A stretch of 64,000 nt of DNA from contig CAYSFD010000048.1 in assembly GCA_964430565.1 (NCBI GenBank), positions 1 through 64,000 of the forward strand, written 5' to 3'. Position numbers and translations under genes: made by a program. Positions 23,899 through 31,747 of this stretch are shown here, in pieces. Each line of letters starts with the position of its first letter. Within the stretch, counting starts at the first letter, position 1. Under the pieces are notes generated by a model. That model searched no databases. It was given only the letters and a program-made list of their open reading frames with translations, and was not told the origin of the DNA. This DNA is from VBDM01 sp964430565. Lineage in GTDB: Bacteria; Pseudomonadota; Gammaproteobacteria; Burkholderiales; SG8-39.

Positions 23899-25239
23899 GT
23901 GAAGAAGATCCTGCTCATCAATCCGGCTCATAAAGGAACCCTGCACTCCAATATCAAGGTGCTGGCGATTCCGCCTTTGTGCCTGGCCATGATCGCCCGC
24001 TATACGCCCGACCGCTACGAGGTGGAGATCGTCGACGAGGCGGTGCAGGATCTGGATTTCGATGCGCCGGCGGATCTCGTCGGCATTACCTGCATGACGC
24101 CGCTTGCGCCGAGGGCGTACGAAATTGCCCAGCGCTTCCGCGCGCGCGGGGTCACGGTGATCATGGGCGGGATCCATGCCTCCTACATGACGGAGGAAGC
24201 GCTGCGGTATGTGGACGCGGTCGTCGCGGGCGAGGGCGAGAATCTCTGGCCGCAGGTGCTGGAAGATTTTGAAAAAGGCAGCCTCCGGAAGGTCTACCGG
24301 GTTGGCGAGCAGCCGAACATCGAGAGCCTTCCGGCACCGCGTCGCGACCTGCTGCGAGGCAAATACTTCGTCGAGACGGTGCAGACCGGTCGGGGCTGCC
24401 CGATCAACTGCAATTTCTGCTCGGTGACGGCCTTCAACGGTGCGCGCTACCGGCTTCGCGGCATCGACAACGTGATGGATGAAATCAACGCCATGAAGTC
24501 AAAGCGCATCTTCATCGTGGACGACAACATCGTCGGGTCTGGAATGAAATACATCCGGCGAGCGAAGGAGTTGTTCGACCGGCTGCAAGGGAGCGGGAAG
24601 GAATGGGGCGGACAGACGTGCCTCAACATCGTGGAACACGACGATCTGATGAAATCCGCCGCACGCAGCGGTTGCAAGGGCTTGTTGATCGGCTTCGAAT
24701 CGTTGGATGCCGAGACCCTCGGCTCCATGCACAAGCCCGTGAACCTCCGCCCCGCGACGAGGAATTTTAGCGACGCCATCAAGAAGATCCACGATCACGG
24801 CATCGCTATCGTCGGCTGCTTCATCTTCGGCACCGACACCCAGGACAAGGATGTGTTCAGGCGCACCGTGGATTTCGCGTTGAAGAACGAGATTGACGCC
24901 GTGCAGATGACCCTCGAGACGCCGCTGCCGGGCACGGCGTTCTATCGGCAGATGGTGGCCGAAAACCGCCTGCTGCTCACCAACTATCCGAACGACTGGA
25001 GGCATTACACCATCCTCGAGCCCGTGTTCAAGATGAAGAACTTCACGCCGCGCGAGGCCTACGAAGGCTTGCTCAACGCCTACGAAGAGGTGTCGTCGTT
25101 CACGACGTCCCTGAAGCGCGGCCTGAAGACCTTCATGAACACGCGCAGCCTGTTCAGCACCGGAATCTCGTTCTCCTGGAACTATCACGCCTACAAGACC
25201 ATCCGGCATACGCCGACGCCGCTGGCGGCCCTGGAATAA
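23899..25239 (+). CDS. B12-binding-domain radical SAM protein
   Basis: The 446-residue protein has a cobalamin-binding-like Rossmann domain (about 1-135, with LVGITCMTPLAPRAYEIA and VIMGGIHASYM). The radical SAM core follows with C167-x3-C171-x2-C174 in GRGCPINCNFC for the 4Fe-4S cluster. GFESLD and GCFIFGTDTQD mark the barrel. The layout matches the BchE/hopanoid-methylase-like class, whose members methylate or cyclise lipids and cofactors. GTG at 23899 with GGAAAGGA upstream gives a start directly at the first strand (KKILLINPAHKG). The C-terminal segment after about 400 has no recognised domain. It lies between two acyl-CoA dehydrogenase genes, so a fatty-acid or lipid substrate is possible. 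Confidence 0.87.
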   Translation: MKKILLINPAHKGTLHSNIKVLAIPPLCLAMIARYTPDRYEVEIVDEAVQDLDFDAPADLVGITCMTPLAPRAYEIAQRFRARGVTVIMGGIHASYMTEEALRYVDAVVAGEGENLWPQVLEDFEKGSLRKVYRVGEQPNIESLPAPRRDLLRGKYFVETVQTGRGCPINCNFCSVTAFNGARYRLRGIDNVMDEINAMKSKRIFIVDDNIVGSGMKYIRRAKELFDRLQGSGKEWGGQTCLNIVEHDDLMKSAARSGCKGLLIGFESLDAETLGSMHKPVNLRPATRNFSDAIKKIHDHGIAIVGCFIFGTDTQDKDVFRRTVDFALKNEIDAVQMTLETPLPGTAFYRQMVAENRLLLTNYPNDWRHYTILEPVFKMKNFTPREAYEGLLNAYEEVSSFTTSLKRGLKTFMNTRSLFSTGISFSWNYHAYKTIRHTPTPLAALE

Positions 25240-25244
25240 GACCC

Positions 25245-26429
25245 ATGGAAGACATATTCATCCTGAACGGGGATCAACGCGCCATCCTGGAGACCGTCGC
25301 GCGCTTCGTGGAAAGCGAGGTCAAGCCGCGCGCCGCGGCGCTCGACGCGAACCCGGATCCGGAAAAGAGCTTCTCGTGGGAGATCGTCGAGAAGGCTCAT
25401 GAGCTCGGCATCCGCACCATGACGCTCGGCGAAGCATGGGGCGGTCTGGGCACCGATTCGCTGACGACGGCGATGGTGATCGAGGAACTGGCGAGGGGCG
25501 ATCTCGGCGTTTCGGTCATCTTCGCCCAGACCTTGAAGATCGCGCAGATCATGCAGAAGGCGCTCAACGAGGAGCAGCGATCGCGCGTCCTGCCGCAGTT
25601 CGCGCAAGATCCGCGCGGGATGCTCGCGATCGGCATCACCGAGCCCGACAATGCGTCGAACTATTTTCTGCCTTTTCCGACGCCGTTTCGCACCGGCGCG
25701 CAGAAGACCGCGGGGGGATGGATCGTCAACGGCATGAAGCACTTCATCTCCAACGGCAATCGCGCCAGCCACACCCTGCTGTTCGTGCAAACGGAAAAAG
25801 GCAAGCCGCTGGCCGAAGGATCCACCTGCTTCCTGCTGGAGCGCGACCGGCCCGGATTCACGATCGGGCGCGTGCACGACAAGATGGGAGAGCGCCTGGC
25901 CAACAATGCCGAACTCGTCTTTCAGGACTGCTTCCTTCCCGACGCAAACGTCGTCGGCGAGGTGGGCCAGGGCTTCAAGGTGCTGGCTCAGTTCTTTCCG
26001 CAATCGAACGCTTACGCGGGCGCATCGGTTCTCGGCGTCGCGGTCGCATTGCACCAGAAGGCGATCGATTGGGCGAAGACGCGCGTCCAGGGCGGAAAGC
26101 CGTTGATCGGGCACGACGGCATCCGTGCCCAGCTTGCCGAGATGCGCATGCTCATCGATGCTTCGCGATCCTACATTCACCGCGCCTGCTGGCTTGCCGA
26201 CCATCAGCAGCACGGATGGGACAGGACGCTCGGCGCGCTGCCCAAGGCGATGGCCTCGCAGGCGGCCTGGAAAATCGCCACCTGGTGTCTGGAGATCCAC
26301 GGCGGCCACGGCTACATGAAGGAGTTCGGCGTCGAGAAGCTGGTGCGCGACGCGGCGGCGTTCCTGCATTCGGACGGCGTCAACCGGACGCTGTTCCTGA
26401 AGGCGGCGAATTTCATGTTCCCGGACTGA
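25245..26429 (+). CDS. Acyl-CoA dehydrogenase
   Basis: This 394-residue acyl-CoA dehydrogenase is not closely similar to the ACAD11-like one at 22623-23840. It has AIGITEPDNASNYFLPFPTP in the FAD region, then NGMKHFISNGNRASHTLLFV. The C-terminal domain has EIHGGHGYMKEFGVEKLVRDAAAF. ATG at 25245 is 5 bases after the radical SAM stop, which suggests co-transcription. The next gene, a zinc alcohol dehydrogenase, starts 30 bases later. The active-site base cannot be placed without alignment. Confidence 0.9.
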   Translation: MEDIFILNGDQRAILETVARFVESEVKPRAAALDANPDPEKSFSWEIVEKAHELGIRTMTLGEAWGGLGTDSLTTAMVIEELARGDLGVSVIFAQTLKIAQIMQKALNEEQRSRVLPQFAQDPRGMLAIGITEPDNASNYFLPFPTPFRTGAQKTAGGWIVNGMKHFISNGNRASHTLLFVQTEKGKPLAEGSTCFLLERDRPGFTIGRVHDKMGERLANNAELVFQDCFLPDANVVGEVGQGFKVLAQFFPQSNAYAGASVLGVAVALHQKAIDWAKTRVQGGKPLIGHDGIRAQLAEMRMLIDASRSYIHRACWLADHQQHGWDRTLGALPKAMASQAAWKIATWCLEIHGGHGYMKEFGVEKLVRDAAAFLHSDGVNRTLFLKAANFMFPD

Positions 26430-26459
26430 AGATACCCGGCAAGAAAGGGCGAGGACGTC

Positions 26460-27497
26460 ATGAAAGCCATGGTGCTGCGCGGGCCGAACACCCCGTTTGA
26501 GCTGACCCGGGTTCCGGACCCCGTCGCCGAGGCCGGCGAGGCGGTCGCGCGAGTGCTCGCATGCGGCTCCGGGCTGACTATCCAGCACATGAAGGCGGGC
26601 CGCATGACGGCGGAGTTTCCGCGCATCATCGGCCATGAAATCGCGGGCGAGATCGTTTCGGTGGGCGCCGGGGTCAACGGCCTCGCCGCTGGAGACGGCG
26701 TCACCGCCTACTACTATCTCAACTGCGGCCATTGTCGCTGGTGCCTAGCCAACCTCGAGCCGCTGTGCGAGAACGGCGGCGGCAACGTCGGGCGCAATTG
26801 CGACGGCGGCTACGCCGAGTACATCAAGCTGCCCGCGCATATCTTCGTCAAGCTGCCCCAGGGGCTGGATTACCGCGCGCACCCTGCCGAAATCGGCGTG
26901 ATCGGCGACGCGCTCGCCACGCCCTACAAAGTGCTCAAGCGCGCGCGCGTCAAGGCCGGCGAGACCGTCGCTGTTTTCGGCGCCGGCGGCGGCCTGGGCA
27001 TCCATCAGCTCATGATGGCGAAGTGGGCGCGGGCGCGGGTCATCGCGGTCGAGGTGGCCAAGGAAAAGTTCGAGGCGTGCCGGGCTGCAGGAGCCGACGA
27101 AGTGGTCGACGCATCGCAGGGCAGCGTGAGCGAAGCGTTGCTCGATCTCACGCACGGCCAGGGCGTCGACGTGGCGATCGACTACGTGTCCACCTCCGCG
27201 ACGCTCGAGGCGGGAGCGAAAGCGCTCGGGCGGCGCGGGCGGCTCGTGACGCTCGGCGGCGCCGGTCAGCCGTTTCAGGTTTCGGCGCGGGACCTGCTGC
27301 TCAAGGAGCAGGACGTTCTCGGCAGCCGCTACGTCACGCGCCTGGAGATCCTGGAGACGCTCGACCTGGTCGCGCGCGGCGAAGTCTGGCCGGTCGTGAG
27401 CGATATCCGAGCGCTGGAGCAGGCCGAAGCGCTGCACGAGCGCGTCGAGCGGGGCGAGGTCATCGGACGCGCCGCGTTGACGATCGGGTTGCCCTGA
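26460..27497 (+). CDS. Zinc-dependent alcohol dehydrogenase
   Basis: The 345-residue MDR alcohol dehydrogenase has a structural-zinc loop with four Cys (NCGHCRWCLANLEPLC). The catalytic-zinc region is FPRIIGHEIAGEIVSVG and the cofactor loop is VAVFGAGGGLGIHQL. It oxidises an alcohol with NAD(P). The resemblance to dehydrogenases acting on cyclic hydroxy acyl-CoA is only suggestive. It follows the acyl-CoA dehydrogenase by 30 bases and is probably the last gene of the acyl-CoA cluster. GAGGACGTC precedes the ATG. Confidence 0.87.
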   Translation: MKAMVLRGPNTPFELTRVPDPVAEAGEAVARVLACGSGLTIQHMKAGRMTAEFPRIIGHEIAGEIVSVGAGVNGLAAGDGVTAYYYLNCGHCRWCLANLEPLCENGGGNVGRNCDGGYAEYIKLPAHIFVKLPQGLDYRAHPAEIGVIGDALATPYKVLKRARVKAGETVAVFGAGGGLGIHQLMMAKWARARVIAVEVAKEKFEACRAAGADEVVDASQGSVSEALLDLTHGQGVDVAIDYVSTSATLEAGAKALGRRGRLVTLGGAGQPFQVSARDLLLKEQDVLGSRYVTRLEILETLDLVARGEVWPVVSDIRALEQAEALHERVERGEVIGRAALTIGLP

Positions 27498-27563
27498 AAA
27501 GGCACGCCGCGTCTCGCATCTCCGGAGAATCCATCGGTGTGAAGCGAAGCGATGACGGGCTGG

Positions 27564-28802
27564 TTATCTCGCCCGTATCGAGAACGCCCACACGCCGACG
27601 ATGATCACCAGAAGCGCGAGCGCGGAGAGCGCGAGCGACCAATGGATGCCGATCAGGCTGCCGAGCACGCCCACGGTGAGGCCGCTGAAAGCCCGCAGCC
27701 CGTTGTTCGCCGTGTTGTAGACCCCGATCAGGCGCCCGCGCAACTGCGCCGGGGCGTGGAGCTGGACGAGCGTCTGCGACATCGCGCTGTAGGCGAGATT
27801 CAGGAACCCGGCGACGAACATCAGCGCGACGGCCAAGGGATAGCTCGTCGCCGCCGCAAAACCGGCGATGACCAGGCACCAAAGAACGGTGAAGACGATC
27901 GCCGTGCGCGGGCGCGGCTGCAGCAGCGCCCTGCTTTCGAGGAGGAGGCCGGCCGCGAGCGCACCCGCGGCGTTGGCGCCGAGCAGGATGCTGTAGTCGA
28001 CGCCGGCGTCGTCGGTGCCCAGGTCGTGGGCGTACTCCGGCATCTGGGCCTGGAACGCGTTGCCCACGAAAAGGGAAGAGACCCCCGCCAGAAGTATCAT
28101 CGAGAAAATCGTGCGGTTGCCCGAGACCTCGCGCAGGATCGCGATGGTGTCGGCGAGGCCGGCTGCTTGGCGCTGAGCAGCCTGCGCGCGGCGCTGGTGC
28201 CCGTCGTGGGGGACCTTCCAGAGCCACAGGAGCAAGGGAAGGTAGATCAGCACGTTGACGAGCAGCCCTGCGGCAGGGCCGAGCAGCAGCATCAGCCCGC
28301 CGCCCACCGCCGGACCCATCAGCAGGCCCAGGTAGCGACTGGTCGCGCTCAGCCGGATCGCGCTTTGCAGCTCTCCAGGCCCCACGATATCGTGGACCAG
28401 GAGTTGGCTCGCCGGGCCCCATATGACCCCGGCCATTCCGTGCACGGTGAGCAGGACCATCGCGTGCCATACCTCGATCGTGTCGGTGAGGAACAGCAGG
28501 CCCCAGGCGAGCGACACGCCCATGAACAGAAGCACGGCGAACTGGATGATGCGCCTGCAGTCGTAGCGGTCGGCGAGCGCTCCGGAGTACACCGAGAACA
28601 GCAGGAAGGGCAGCCAGTGGCTGAGCACGGCGAAGCCGGCGAGCGCCGGCGATTGGAATTTCTGGAACAGCACCCAGTAGCTGATGACGTGCTCGATGTT
28701 GTCGGCCATCATCGCCGCGGCCGAGGTGAGGAAATAGGCGCGAAAGCTCCGGTGGCGGAGTGCCGCGAAGGCGACCGGCGCCTGGGCGCCTGCAACCATC
28801 AA
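27564..28802 (-). CDS. MFS transporter, EntS/enterobactin-exporter-like
   Basis: The 412-residue membrane protein has about twelve hydrophobic segments and the MFS loop GALADRYDCRR. The order of segments resembles EntS-type exporters (FRAYFLTSAAAMMADNIEHV at the start, SQLLVHDIVGPGELQSA mid-protein). It overlaps the end of the flippase gene by four bases (28799-28802), so it is the last gene of the glycan cluster, although it may export an unrelated compound. The substrate is unknown. Confidence 0.83.
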   Translation of the reverse strand: MMVAGAQAPVAFAALRHRSFRAYFLTSAAAMMADNIEHVISYWVLFQKFQSPALAGFAVLSHWLPFLLFSVYSGALADRYDCRRIIQFAVLLFMGVSLAWGLLFLTDTIEVWHAMVLLTVHGMAGVIWGPASQLLVHDIVGPGELQSAIRLSATSRYLGLLMGPAVGGGLMLLLGPAAGLLVNVLIYLPLLLWLWKVPHDGHQRRAQAAQRQAAGLADTIAILREVSGNRTIFSMILLAGVSSLFVGNAFQAQMPEYAHDLGTDDAGVDYSILLGANAAGALAAGLLLESRALLQPRPRTAIVFTVLWCLVIAGFAAATSYPLAVALMFVAGFLNLAYSAMSQTLVQLHAPAQLRGRLIGVYNTANNGLRAFSGLTVGVLGSLIGIHWSLALSALALLVIIVGVWAFSIRAR

Positions 28803-30262
28803 CGCGCGGCCCCTCTCTTCAGTCTCGCACTGGCGACCTTTTCAATGGCCCCCCGGACGAACGGCCACGCCTTGTTGTTCGTGAGCTTCAGCCCGAGCAG
28901 CCACACAGGCGCCATCGCGGAGCCGATGATCAGCAGCGCGAGCCATGAGTTCATGCCTTCAAAATCGATGTGCAGGGTCAAGGTCTTCAGCGCAATCCAG
29001 CACGCGGCCGCTATCGCCAGGTTTGGTATGAACGCCACAAGAAGGCTGACAACTCCGACTCCCAGTGCGTGCTTCATCAACAGCGTCGCCACCAGCAGAT
29101 CGAACGCCCCGGATAACACGAAACCCCAGGCGACATGCTCCAGACCATAGGGAACCGCGAGTATCAACACAACGATCTTGACGGCAAAGGAAATGACTTC
29201 CTTGATCAACACCAGGCGCTCCTTGCCTATCGCTAGTAACGCGGGCGTTGCAAAGCAGTGCAGCGACCGCAGCATTTCCCACAGAGCCAAGATCGACGCG
29301 ATCCCCGCCGAGATCTTCCATTGATCTCCAAACAACGCCGTAATCATGGAATAGGCCGCCAGATGAACGACTGCGAAGAGCGGCAGCAAGAATGCTCCCA
29401 TCAGAACGATCGCATTCAGATAGGCGTCCCGCACCGATCCTCCGCCGCGTTTGACCTGCGCCAAGTGAGGCAACGCCACCTGTCCGACCGCCTGGATCAG
29501 GGAATTGTGCAGGAACAGAATCAAACCCAGGCCGCGCGAGTACAGGCCCACATCCTTCATGCTGGCCAGGCGCCCCAACACCAGATCGCTGGCGTTCTGC
29601 GAGGTCGAGTCCAGGAATCTGCTGACACTGATTTGAATCCCAACCCGGAGAATATGCGTCAGATTCCTGAAGGAAGGCATCCAGGGCATGCCGGCCGGGC
29701 GAAAATAGGTGATCGCAAGGAATTCCGCCACAACTCCCGCCAGCGCTCCATATGCCAGACCGTAATAACCAAAATCCAGCATCACCAGGCCAATGGAACA
29801 GACGTTTCGGACCACGCAGCCGAACAAGTCGATTTTGAGTATGGTGTCGAATCTCATCTCCCGGGCGAGGAGCGCAACAGGGACGCTGGAGTACGGCGCC
29901 AGGAAAAACGGCAATGCAATGATCCAAATGATATTGCGCAGGTCGGCTACGCCATAAAAATCGGCGATCCAGCCCGCCGCGGCGATCAGCAGCAGAGCCA
30001 GGCCCCAAGATATCATCGTCATCACGCCTATGACCGACATGATCTTCTGCCGGTCGATTTCCTTTTCCCGGACGAGAAACTCGTTTACCCCAAAGCCCCT
30101 GATCTCGATCGCCAGGAACGTGATGGAAGCGGCCACCGCAAACACGCCAATTTCGCTCGGGGTCAACAATCGGGCCAGCACAGCGACGGAAACGAAAGTG
30201 ATGATCTGCAGCGAGTACTGGTTCAGAACCGCATACAGAATGGCTCGGCGACTTTCGCTCAT
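28799..30262 (-). CDS. Polysaccharide flippase, Wzx/RfbX type
   Basis: The 487-residue protein has about twelve to fourteen hydrophobic segments. The N-terminal VAVLARLLTPSEIGVFAVAA and the GLGLILFLHNSLIQAVGQVALP region match the MOP-superfamily polysaccharide flippases. Such proteins move lipid-linked glycans across the inner membrane. Its base composition is visibly lower in GC than the surrounding genes, as is the GT2 gene upstream, which suggests transfer of this segment. ATG at 30262. A 148-base gap with no gene separates it from the GT2 gene. Confidence 0.87.
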   Translation of the reverse strand: MSESRRAILYAVLNQYSLQIITFVSVAVLARLLTPSEIGVFAVAASITFLAIEIRGFGVNEFLVREKEIDRQKIMSVIGVMTMISWGLALLLIAAAGWIADFYGVADLRNIIWIIALPFFLAPYSSVPVALLAREMRFDTILKIDLFGCVVRNVCSIGLVMLDFGYYGLAYGALAGVVAEFLAITYFRPAGMPWMPSFRNLTHILRVGIQISVSRFLDSTSQNASDLVLGRLASMKDVGLYSRGLGLILFLHNSLIQAVGQVALPHLAQVKRGGGSVRDAYLNAIVLMGAFLLPLFAVVHLAAYSMITALFGDQWKISAGIASILALWEMLRSLHCFATPALLAIGKERLVLIKEVISFAVKIVVLILAVPYGLEHVAWGFVLSGAFDLLVATLLMKHALGVGVVSLLVAFIPNLAIAAACWIALKTLTLHIDFEGMNSWLALLIIGSAMAPVWLLGLKLTNNKAWPFVRGAIEKVASARLKRGAAR

Positions 30263-30410
30263 TGATGACCGGCAGCCGTAAGATGAATGCTGAAAAGGAA
30301 GGAATTGTCAGGAGAAGGCACCCACGCCCAGATGGACCGGGGCCGGCACCTGTTGCCCGCATTTTTTACAGAGGCACTACGGGCTCGAATACCATAATCA
30401 TGGCCGGCCA

Positions 30411-31328
30411 CTAAACATGTTGGGCAACCGGACGCCCAATTAGATGCATCAGATACTTCACGAATGATTTGAAAGCCCGCTCCCAGAGCCCCAGTCCCAG
30501 CGGCTCCTGCCGACATGCCAGTACCGAACAGCGGAAGGCAAAGGAATAGTCTCCTTCCTCTTCCGCTATCTGGGAGCAGATGCTGTAAGAACGCGCCTTG
30601 GCGGATGGCATCAGGTGTCGAAGCCTTTCCGCCGGCCCGCCTTCCGCAAACACCCTTTCGATAACTTTGATGTGATACGGCAAGGTCTTGTGCGTGCTGC
30701 GCGATGCCGAGGATGAATGGACCCGGTACCTTACCAGCGGCTCATTGACATACCCGATCTCATGGACGCTGGCGAGCCTGATCCACAATTCCCAGTCCTC
30801 GATGGACTGCAAGGTTTCACTGAATCCGCCGGCGTCCAGGTACGCCTGCCTTTGAATCAGGACCGACGACGCACCCACGAAATTATTGCAGACCAGCATC
30901 TCCAGTACCCGACCCTGATATTTCTTGTTGAGGTCGCTGTCTTTCTTGCCGTCATTGATGCCGCCCATGAAAACGCAATCGGTGTAAGACCACACGCAAT
31001 GGCCACAGGCATCGAGCTGGCGCTGAATCTTGTCCGGACTCCACAGATCATCGGCATCGAGGAAGGCGATCCACTTGCCCCTCGCCTCGCGTACGCCCCG
31101 GTTTCTTGCCGCGGCTGCACTGCTGTTCTTCTGCCTGATCAACACGAGCCGGTCAGAATACGATTCCAGAATGTCGACGGAACGATCCTCCGAACCGTCA
31201 TCGACCACAATGATTTCGATGTGCGGATAGGTCTGGGCAAACACGCTTTTGAGCGTATCTTCCAGATACGGTTCCGCGTTGAAGACCGGAATGACTACAC
31301 TCACCACGTCTGACATGGATTTTTGCAT
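30411..31328 (-). CDS. Family 2 glycosyltransferase
   Basis: The 305-residue GT-A enzyme has the start SVVIPVFNAEPYLEDTLKSV, the first Asp pair in IIVVDDGSEDRSVD, and the metal-binding DxD in IAFLDADDLWSPDK. QSIEDWELWIRLA (ED near the catalytic base) is typical of sugar-transferring GT2. It probably adds a sugar to a lipid-linked glycan that the neighbouring flippase exports. The ATG directly follows the thioesterase stop (TAAATG), so the genes are coupled. An ATG four codons later is an alternative. GC content is lower than in neighbours. Confidence 0.9.
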   Translation of the reverse strand: MQKSMSDVVSVVIPVFNAEPYLEDTLKSVFAQTYPHIEIIVVDDGSEDRSVDILESYSDRLVLIRQKNSSAAAARNRGVREARGKWIAFLDADDLWSPDKIQRQLDACGHCVWSYTDCVFMGGINDGKKDSDLNKKYQGRVLEMLVCNNFVGASSVLIQRQAYLDAGGFSETLQSIEDWELWIRLASVHEIGYVNEPLVRYRVHSSSASRSTHKTLPYHIKVIERVFAEGGPAERLRHLMPSAKARSYSICSQIAEEEGDYSFAFRCSVLACRQEPLGLGLWERAFKSFVKYLMHLIGRPVAQHV

Positions 31329-31736
31329 TTACCTGCCCATCGGCGGGACGGGGCGCGGCCTGCGGTCCGTGCCGGTCGCGACGTAGGTGAGCGTCGCCTC
31401 GGTCACTTTGACGGTTTCGATATCGGTCGGGTTGCGCTGCGCGTACACCTCGACATTGACCGTGATCGAGGTGTTGCCGACGCGCACGACTTCGGCGTAG
31501 AAGGAAAGCACGTCGCCGATGAATACCGGCTGCTTGAATTGGAACGAGTTGACTGCGATGGTGGCGACCCGGCCGCGCGCTTGGCGGGCGGCGAGCACGC
31601 CGCCGGCGATGTCCACCTGCGACATGATCCAGCCGCCGAAGATATCGCCGTGCTGATTGGCGTCGGCGGGCATCGGCACCACGCGCAGCATGGGCTCCTT
31701 GCCCTCGGGCAGCGAAATCTTCTTCGTGTCGTTCAT
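31329..31736 (-). CDS. Acyl-CoA thioesterase, YciA/hotdog family
   Basis: The 135-residue protein is a single hotdog-fold thioesterase. DANQHGDIFGGWIMSQVDIAG carries the Asn/His...Asp catalytic region typical of YciA-like enzymes, followed by VNSFQFKQPVFIGDVLSF. It hydrolyses acyl-CoA thioesters. ATG at 31736 gives MNDTKKISL and a normal family length; the 33 upstream codons overlap the neighbouring gene end and look like read-through. It sits between the TPR-glycosyltransferase and GT2 genes with 11-base and zero-base gaps. Confidence 0.87.
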   Translation of the reverse strand: MNDTKKISLPEGKEPMLRVVPMPADANQHGDIFGGWIMSQVDIAGGVLAARQARGRVATIAVNSFQFKQPVFIGDVLSFYAEVVRVGNTSITVNVEVYAQRNPTDIETVKVTEATLTYVATGTDRRPRPVPPMGR

Positions 31737-31747
31737 GACCAGCGAGG

